Source: Nocardioides sp.
GTDB taxonomy: Bacteria > Actinomycetota > Actinomycetes > Propionibacteriales > Nocardioidaceae
Direction: 5' to 3'
NCBI GenBank assembly: GCA_037045645.1
Contig: JBAOIH010000001.1
Coordinates: forward strand, 496,001-560,000
DNA: 64,000 bases
The notes beneath the pieces were generated by a model that was not told the origin of the DNA, searched no databases, and saw only the letters and a list, made by a program, of their open reading frames with translations. Position numbers and translations under genes: made by a program. Positions 58,152 through 64,000 of this stretch are shown one piece after another. The first letter of the stretch is position 1; every line of letters starts with the position of its first letter.

Positions 58152-61100
58152 ATGCGTCAGGGTGGATTCATACAGCGCCACCGTGTCGCGATCGCTTCCT
58201 ACGCTGCGACTCTGTTGGCGGTCGGTGTGGTCGCGGGGTACGCGATCTCGGCCGACGGCTACGAGTCGCACAAGACGCGACTCAACGACGGCGGCATCTG
58301 GGTCACCGGCAACGCCGACGGAGTCTTCGGACGCTTCAACAAGCCCGTGGACCAGGTCGACGGATTCTGGTTCACCGAGCCCGACCAGGATCTCGACGTC
58401 GTCCAGCAGGGAGCCGCGGTCGTCGGGATCGATCGCACCTCGGCGCAGTTGATCGCCTTCGACCCGACCACCGTACGGGCGGCCGAGGGCGGGGAGGGCG
58501 CGCTGCCCGCAGGGGCCGACATCTTGATGGCCGGCGGCACGCTGGCCACCCTGGTGCCGAACAGCGGCGAATTGCGAGCCGTACGCGTGGACACCGCCGC
58601 CGGGAAGCCGCTCGTCAGTTCCGTGGCCGAGGGCGCCGAGCCGATCAAGGTCGGCAAGGGCGCCGCTATGACGATCACCAGCGCGGGTGAGGTCGTGGCC
58701 GTGTCGGCTGACAACGACCAGGTGACCCGACTCACTCCGGCGACCGGCGCGATGACCGGGTTCGCCAAGCCCAGCAAGGCCGAGGCCGGCTTCGACGTCG
58801 GGGCTTTGACGACCATGACCTCCGTCGGCAAACGCCTCGTGTTCCTCAATGGTGAGACCGGTCAGCTCAACGTCCTCGGTGGTGGTGCCGCGACGCTCGA
58901 CGAGTCCGCCGTACTGCAACAACCCGGTCCGTCCGCGGACACCGTGCTCGTCAGCAGCGGCGGCGAACTTCTCGAGGTCGATCTGGACACCGGCGACATG
59001 ACCGGGGTCGCGGAGGGATTCTCCGGGGACGCCACCCAGCCCGTACGCCTGGGGGCGTGCGTGTTCGGCGCCTGGTCGGGTGGCCAGGGTGAGGTCGTCG
59101 GCGCCTGCGGCTCCGACGAACCGCAACGCGAGTCGATCGCCGATGACGCCAGCGACCTCGTGTTCCGCGTGAACCGCGGCGAGATCCTGCTCAACGACCG
59201 CGCCAGTGGCGCGGTGTGGAACATCGACGACATCGTGCTGCGCCGCCTCGACAACTGGGATGCCCTGCGCGCGGACGACTCCAAGGACGAGGACAAGGAC
59301 GACAACACCAAGAACCGAGAGGGCGAGGAGCAGCCTCCGCGTGCCAACCCCGACGAGATGGGCGCGCGCCCAGGGCGCCTCAGCGTGCAGCACCCCCTCG
59401 ACAACGACACCGCAGGGGAGGGCCGGATCCTGGCCATCCGCGGCATCAACGCCAAGACGGGCCCGGGCGAGATCTCGATCGGTCCCGATCGCCAGACCGT
59501 CCAGATTCTGCTGCCCGCCGGCGCCACCGGCACCACGAACTTCACCTACGTCATCGACGACGGCCGCAAGGACATGGTCGCCCAAGCCACGGTCTCGGTC
59601 GCCGCGCGCGGGCGTGGCAGCAACGAGGACCCCGAATTGCGTACGGGCTACAAGCCGCGCCAGTGGACGGTGCCGGCCAGCGGCACCATCGACGTCCCCG
59701 TGTTGGGTGACTGGCGCGACCCGGCCGACAGCGACCTGGTGACGCTGGCCGGCGCGACGGCCGTAGGCGGGGAGCGATCGGGTGCGATGGCGCGTACGAC
59801 CGGCGACGGCCGGATCCGATTCACCGCGCCCGCCGAGGGCGGGTCGGTGACGGTCAAGTACGACGTGTCGGACGGGTTCGGTCGCCCGGTGCAGAGCGAG
59901 TTGACCTTCGCGGTGCAGTCGCCGACCGCGACCGACTCGATCCCCGCCGTCGCCGAGCCCGACATCGTGGCGGGCGAGGTCGGGCAGCCGATCGTGATCC
60001 GCCCGCTGGGCAATGACCTGCCCGGTGCCGACCCCCTGGCCCCCGACGCCGTACTCGAACTTGCGGGGAAGGTGGCGGCCAAGGGTGGCCTGGAGGTCAA
60101 GACGGACCTGGCCGAGGGCACGATCACCGTACGGTCGCGCGTCGCCAAGACCTTCTTCTTGTCCTATGCCGCCGCGTTCGGCTCTGCGAAGAACTCCGAG
60201 GGCCAGATCCGTGTCGATGTGGTGGAGCCCAAGGGGGACGTCCCCCCGGTAGCGATGCCGGACCAGGCGACGGTCTTCGGCACTGCGCCCACGATGGTCG
60301 ACGTGCTGGCCAACGACGTGGATCTGCGCGGTGCCGTGCTGGTCACCACGAGTGCCTCGGCCGAGACCGAGAACCAACTCGACCTCGCCGTGATCCAGGG
60401 ACGCTGGATCAGCATCCGACCTCGACAGGCGGTGATGGAGCCCCAGGTGCAGGTGGTGCGCTACCGGATGACCAACGGCACCAGCCGCCCGGTCGAGGGC
60501 GAAGTCACCGTCATCCAGCGCGATGCGGTGGCGGACAACACCCCGGTGACCACGAACGACCGCGCCAAGGTGCGGGCGGGATCCGGCATCAGCGTGGCCG
60601 CGCTGGACAACGACTTCAGTCTGTCCGGCGAGCAGTTGAGCCTGGTGAGCGATGCCGGTGGCAAGTCGGCGGGAGAATTGCGCGTCACGGGTGGCGGGAA
60701 GGATGCCGAGCGAGGCTTCGCGTACGTCTCGGGGCGTCTGGTGCGCTACGTCGCTCCCGTGGCCACCGAACCGCAGTCCTTCCAGATCCACTACGTCGCG
60801 ACCAATTCCGAGGGGCTGACGGCGCCCGGCACCATCACCGTCGACGTCGTGCCGACCAAGGCGCGCAATCAGCAACCGCAGCCGCCGACCCTTGAGGGCC
60901 GGGTCGTGTCGGGTGACACCGTGAAGCTGCGACTCCCAGGTGCCGATGTCGACCCCGACGGCGACGGTGTCACGATGACCGGCATCGCGTCCGCGCCGAA
61001 GTTCGGTCGGATCGTGCGGATCGGCGCCAACTCGATCGAATACCGGGCGTTCCCCGATCAGGGCGGCACCGACGAGTTCGGCTATTCGGTGATCGACGCC

Positions 61101-64000
61101 AACGGTGCGATCGCCGAGGGCGTCGCGCGCGTCGCCGTCGTCCCGGCCGGGATCCCGCAACCTCCCCTGGCGGTCAACGACACGGTGGTTGCGGCGCCCG
61201 ATCGACAAGTCCGCGCCGACGTGATGGCCAACGACCTGATCGCCAGTGGTGACTACGCCACCGTGGAGCTCATCGAGCCCGTCCCCGACGGAGTGGAACT
61301 CGACGGCCCTCTCGGTCCCATCCTGGTGGACGCTCCAGCCGACGGCGGCAAGAACATCCAGGTGCGTTATCGACTCACCAACGGCATCGACGAGTCACCG
61401 GCCACCCTCACGGTGCGCACGGTCAAGGGGCACAACAACCCGCCCGTCGCCTTCGACGCATTCGGCAGCAGCAGGGACGGCGATGCCGTCAGCGTCGACG
61501 TGCTGAAGACGGCGTACGACCCGGACGGCGCGAAGGCCGACCTCTCGGTCGAGGTCTTCGGTCCCACCGAGAGCGCGCCGACCGTCGAGGGTGCCGAGGT
61601 CACGGTGACGCGCCGGGAGTTCCCCCAGGTCGTTCCCTTCCGCATCGTCGATGCCGACGGTGGCGCCGCGACCGCCTCCATCTTCGTGCCCGCCAAGGCG
61701 CACAACGCGCCTTACCTTCGTGAGGGTGCCCAGATCACGCTCGACCCGGGGACGCGACGGACCGTTCCGCTCGAAGACCTGATCGTCGACCCGGCGGGCG
61801 GCAGGGTGAGGCTGACCAGGACGGGCGCCGTGAGCGCGGCGCCGGGTTCCCTTGCGGCACGCGCGACGAACCGCACCTCCCTGGAGGTCATCGCTGCCAA
61901 GCAGCCGGGCCCGGGCGTGGCGATCGTGGAGGTCGTCTCGTCGAAGGAACCGGCCAAGGGCGAGCAGCAGGCCGAAGCCACCTTGAGCATCCCCGTCCAG
62001 GTCGGCAAGACCCGCCCTATCCTCAACTGCCCCCAAGAGCCGATCCGGATCGACGCAGGCGACACGTTGGACGTCCAGATCGCCGCCCGCTGCCATGTCT
62101 GGCTGGCCGATGAGGCAGCAGGGCAGGTTCCCGCTTTCGAGGCGAACTGGCGCAGTCAGGCCGAAGGTCTGTCGATCGCGTCCCAGGATGGTTCGCAGGT
62201 AAGTGTTCAGGCAGCGCCGGATGCTCGTGACGGCGCCGAGGGCGTGCTGGCCGTACGCGCAGACGGGTCGGCGCCCGGCCTCATCCGCTTCGTCGTGCGA
62301 GGCCGCGACGATGCCCCACAGCCTACCCTGACCACGGCGACGATCGACGACATGGAGCCGGGCGAGTCCAGGACCCTCGACCTGGCGCAATATTTCACTC
62401 CCGGTGTCACCGATCCCGAACCGACCATTCTCGAGACCACTCAGCGCACCAGACTCGACGCCGACATCTCGTCCAGCGGGACCGAGGTCACGATCCGGAT
62501 GGGGCAGGGCGCGAACGGGCGTGCGGAGTTCCTGGTCCGGATGAGTGACGTGCCGCGCGCGCAGACCAGGCCGCGTCGCCAGGCGCAGGGTCTGATCGTG
62601 GTCAACGTGCTCGGTGCGCCCGAAGCTCCCTCGGCTCCGGTCGCGTCCGTGGGCAAGGTGAGCCAGACCGCCACGGTGTCGTGGCGCGCGGCCGTCGCCA
62701 ACGGCTCGCCCGTGAGTGGCTATGAGGTCCAGCCTTCCGGGATGCGCGTGCGACCGTGCCGGACCACCTCGTGCGAGATCGACGGCCTGCAGAACGGGCA
62801 GGCGTACCGCTTCCGGGTGCGTGCACTCAGCGCTGCGGGGACCTCGCCTTGGAGCGGCTGGTCCAACTCAGTGCGTCCGGACGCCCGTCCGGGCCAGGTC
62901 GGCGCCCTCCAGCAGCGCAAGGCCGACGACGGGGTCATCGTGCTCAGTTGGTCGCGGCCCAAGGACGACACCTCGGTCGACGGCTACCTGGTCCGCTGGG
63001 ACGGCCGGGAGAAGTCCGTCACCGACCCGGGCGTGCTGCTCAACGGGCTCAACAACAACCGTCGCTACAAGGTGCGGGTCTATGCCAGGAACTCGGTCGG
63101 GCTGGGTCCCGTACGTGAGGGCACGTTCCAGTCCCAGGGGCCGACGAAGCCCCCTGCGCCGCCGGCTGTGCTGCCCGAGGACGCGGGCGGTGAGCAGGCG
63201 ACGCTGCGGATTCGGTGGGACGCGGTGCCGCCGAATGGTGAGGGAGACATCTACTACCGGGTGCTGCACAACGAACGCCCGGTGGGTCACTGCACCGACA
63301 TCTTGGGCACCGAGTGCGTGATCACCAACGTCGTCTACGACGGCAGCGATCACTCCTTCCGCATCGGTGCCTACGTGCCCGGATACGAGTTGCCCCGCTA
63401 CGGCACTCCCGCGACCTGGAAGGCGGTCACCTCGCCGGCACCCTTCGATCCCTCCTGGAGTGTGTCTCCGACCGGCGTCGACAACCAGGCGGTGTTGCGT
63501 TTCAGCGTGCCGAACCTGCACGCGTCCGGTGGCACCATCTCGGTCCTGGTGGATGGGGTGGAGCGATTGTCGCGAGATGCGCTCGCGACCAACGGCCGCG
63601 AGGTGATCACCGTGCCCGACAACGCCGGGCCGCACGCGGTGGCGCTGCGCGCATGCAACGACCATGGCCTGTGCAACCAGACGTCGGCACCCAAGAACGT
63701 GCAGACCTTCGGGCCTTTGCAGGAGCGCCACTTCATCGCCGTCAACAGTGCGGTGATCGATGGCAACAAGATCCAGTGGACGATCAACATCGACTCCAAC
63801 GGCGATCCTGCCCAGTTGCGCGTACGCCGCGAGAACGGCACCGTCGAGGGCCCGTTCGTCGCCACCACGCCGGGGCAGCAGGTCTTCACCACGAGTGCGG
63901 TCGAGATCGGGTTCTCCGCGACCGAGGACATCGTGGTGTATCTGGAGGATCCCTCGACGGGTCGTGGCCCGGTGCAGATGGGCCGCACCTCGGTGCTGAC
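58152..64000 (+). CDS. Giant Ig-like/fibronectin III surface protein (partial)
   Basis: At least 1949 residues; no stop occurs before the window ends. ATG 58152 follows GGGGAGAG. Short cytoplasmic start (RQGGFIQRHR), membrane anchor ~11-32, a beta-propeller-like region (~40-380) with acidic linker DDSKDEDKDDN, then a series of Ig/VCBS-type domains marked by LGNDLPG, VLANDVDL, ALDNDFSLSG and VMANDLIASG, then fibronectin III domains (GSPVSGYEV, YRFRVRALSAAG, YLVRWDG, YKVRVYARNS). It is divergent from the kinase-FHA pair. In Actinobacteria, similar proteins commonly precede MoxR-ATPase/DUF58 genes, which would lie beyond the window; that is inference. TATTAA near 58094 may be its -10. Confidence 0.9.
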   Translation, partial: MRQGGFIQRHRVAIASYAATLLAVGVVAGYAISADGYESHKTRLNDGGIWVTGNADGVFGRFNKPVDQVDGFWFTEPDQDLDVVQQGAAVVGIDRTSAQLIAFDPTTVRAAEGGEGALPAGADILMAGGTLATLVPNSGELRAVRVDTAAGKPLVSSVAEGAEPIKVGKGAAMTITSAGEVVAVSADNDQVTRLTPATGAMTGFAKPSKAEAGFDVGALTTMTSVGKRLVFLNGETGQLNVLGGGAATLDESAVLQQPGPSADTVLVSSGGELLEVDLDTGDMTGVAEGFSGDATQPVRLGACVFGAWSGGQGEVVGACGSDEPQRESIADDASDLVFRVNRGEILLNDRASGAVWNIDDIVLRRLDNWDALRADDSKDEDKDDNTKNREGEEQPPRANPDEMGARPGRLSVQHPLDNDTAGEGRILAIRGINAKTGPGEISIGPDRQTVQILLPAGATGTTNFTYVIDDGRKDMVAQATVSVAARGRGSNEDPELRTGYKPRQWTVPASGTIDVPVLGDWRDPADSDLVTLAGATAVGGERSGAMARTTGDGRIRFTAPAEGGSVTVKYDVSDGFGRPVQSELTFAVQSPTATDSIPAVAEPDIVAGEVGQPIVIRPLGNDLPGADPLAPDAVLELAGKVAAKGGLEVKTDLAEGTITVRSRVAKTFFLSYAAAFGSAKNSEGQIRVDVVEPKGDVPPVAMPDQATVFGTAPTMVDVLANDVDLRGAVLVTTSASAETENQLDLAVIQGRWISIRPRQAVMEPQVQVVRYRMTNGTSRPVEGEVTVIQRDAVADNTPVTTNDRAKVRAGSGISVAALDNDFSLSGEQLSLVSDAGGKSAGELRVTGGGKDAERGFAYVSGRLVRYVAPVATEPQSFQIHYVATNSEGLTAPGTITVDVVPTKARNQQPQPPTLEGRVVSGDTVKLRLPGADVDPDGDGVTMTGIASAPKFGRIVRIGANSIEYRAFPDQGGTDEFGYSVIDANGAIAEGVARVAVVPAGIPQPPLAVNDTVVAAPDRQVRADVMANDLIASGDYATVELIEPVPDGVELDGPLGPILVDAPADGGKNIQVRYRLTNGIDESPATLTVRTVKGHNNPPVAFDAFGSSRDGDAVSVDVLKTAYDPDGAKADLSVEVFGPTESAPTVEGAEVTVTRREFPQVVPFRIVDADGGAATASIFVPAKAHNAPYLREGAQITLDPGTRRTVPLEDLIVDPAGGRVRLTRTGAVSAAPGSLAARATNRTSLEVIAAKQPGPGVAIVEVVSSKEPAKGEQQAEATLSIPVQVGKTRPILNCPQEPIRIDAGDTLDVQIAARCHVWLADEAAGQVPAFEANWRSQAEGLSIASQDGSQVSVQAAPDARDGAEGVLAVRADGSAPGLIRFVVRGRDDAPQPTLTTATIDDMEPGESRTLDLAQYFTPGVTDPEPTILETTQRTRLDADISSSGTEVTIRMGQGANGRAEFLVRMSDVPRAQTRPRRQAQGLIVVNVLGAPEAPSAPVASVGKVSQTATVSWRAAVANGSPVSGYEVQPSGMRVRPCRTTSCEIDGLQNGQAYRFRVRALSAAGTSPWSGWSNSVRPDARPGQVGALQQRKADDGVIVLSWSRPKDDTSVDGYLVRWDGREKSVTDPGVLLNGLNNNRRYKVRVYARNSVGLGPVREGTFQSQGPTKPPAPPAVLPEDAGGEQATLRIRWDAVPPNGEGDIYYRVLHNERPVGHCTDILGTECVITNVVYDGSDHSFRIGAYVPGYELPRYGTPATWKAVTSPAPFDPSWSVSPTGVDNQAVLRFSVPNLHASGGTISVLVDGVERLSRDALATNGREVITVPDNAGPHAVALRACNDHGLCNQTSAPKNVQTFGPLQERHFIAVNSAVIDGNKIQWTINIDSNGDPAQLRVRRENGTVEGPFVATTPGQQVFTTSAVEIGFSATEDIVVYLEDPSTGRGPVQMGRTSVL

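Noticed and set aside
58095..61208. A 1037-residue open frame on the minus strand
   Set aside because: It is exactly antisense to the giant surface protein, is rich in His, Arg, Gly and Val, and shows no domain. High GC3 in the real gene keeps this frame open.

Overview
The window is high-GC actinobacterial chromosome. Several features point to Actinobacteria: a coproporphyrin-type heme set (hemE, hemY/cgoX, hemQ), divergent glgA/glgC, a stand-alone LigD-type polymerase plus a LigC-type ligase, DUF3000, and about ten leaderless-type promoters. Gene content and word usage fit Nocardioidaceae best, but that family assignment is inference. Genes are dense on both strands, many overlap by 4 nt (ATGA/GTGA), and there is no rRNA, integrase, transposase or CRISPR array.

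Layout. 1-5 kb: an ADP-ribosylglycohydrolase fused to a Cys-phosphatase, a small homing-endonuclease-repeat protein, then a minus-strand set (NfeD, flotillin, DUF3054) and a VTT/DedA membrane protein. 5-9.3 kb: divergent glgA and glgC, a lipoprotein, and a secreted phosphodiester glycosidase. 9.4-12.2 kb: an orphan beta-class DNA methyltransferase, a FUSC-type transporter and a small unknown gene. 12.2-15.2 kb: the methionine operon metY-metX-metW. 15.3-19.3 kb: a double-LuxR regulator and a large secreted protein, each broken by one apparent missing base. 19.1-21.6 kb: an SDR and a Baeyer-Villiger-type monooxygenase whose C-terminus is built from a 30-bp tandem repeat. 21.7-24.3 kb: a PPOX protein and a two-component system. 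24.4-28.8 kb: hrpA (one apparent extra base) and a coupled unknown gene. 28.9-30.4 kb: an unassigned structured RNA candidate before an orphan solute-binding lipoprotein. 30.4-36.8 kb: RNase D, DUF3000, hemE, a DUF4349 lipoprotein, a block of mosaic repeats, hemY, hemQ. 36.9-46.9 kb: an M6 metalloprotease, msrB, the LigD-type polymerase, paired small membrane proteins, a sulfotransferase, a GT4 glycosyltransferase, a UspA-like protein, LigC and a DUF6174 protein. 47.2-55.3 kb: a Tat-exported protein, a triplicated 59-bp repeat running into tRNA-Gln, then glmU, prs, pepN, rplY, pth, cysQ. 55.4-64 kb: a Ser/Thr kinase and an FHA protein, divergent from a giant Ig-like/fibronectin III surface protein that runs off the window end.

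Most of the window is housekeeping. The parts that stand out are the RNA candidate at 28876-28966, the interspersed repeat family that has been captured as protein sequence at the end of the monooxygenase, the repeat that contains the tRNA-Gln 3' end, and the strong enrichment of the palindrome CGTACG in all reading frames. I do not see a clear new defence or mobile system. Three genes carry single-base frameshifts; these may be assembly errors and should be checked before any is called a pseudogene.
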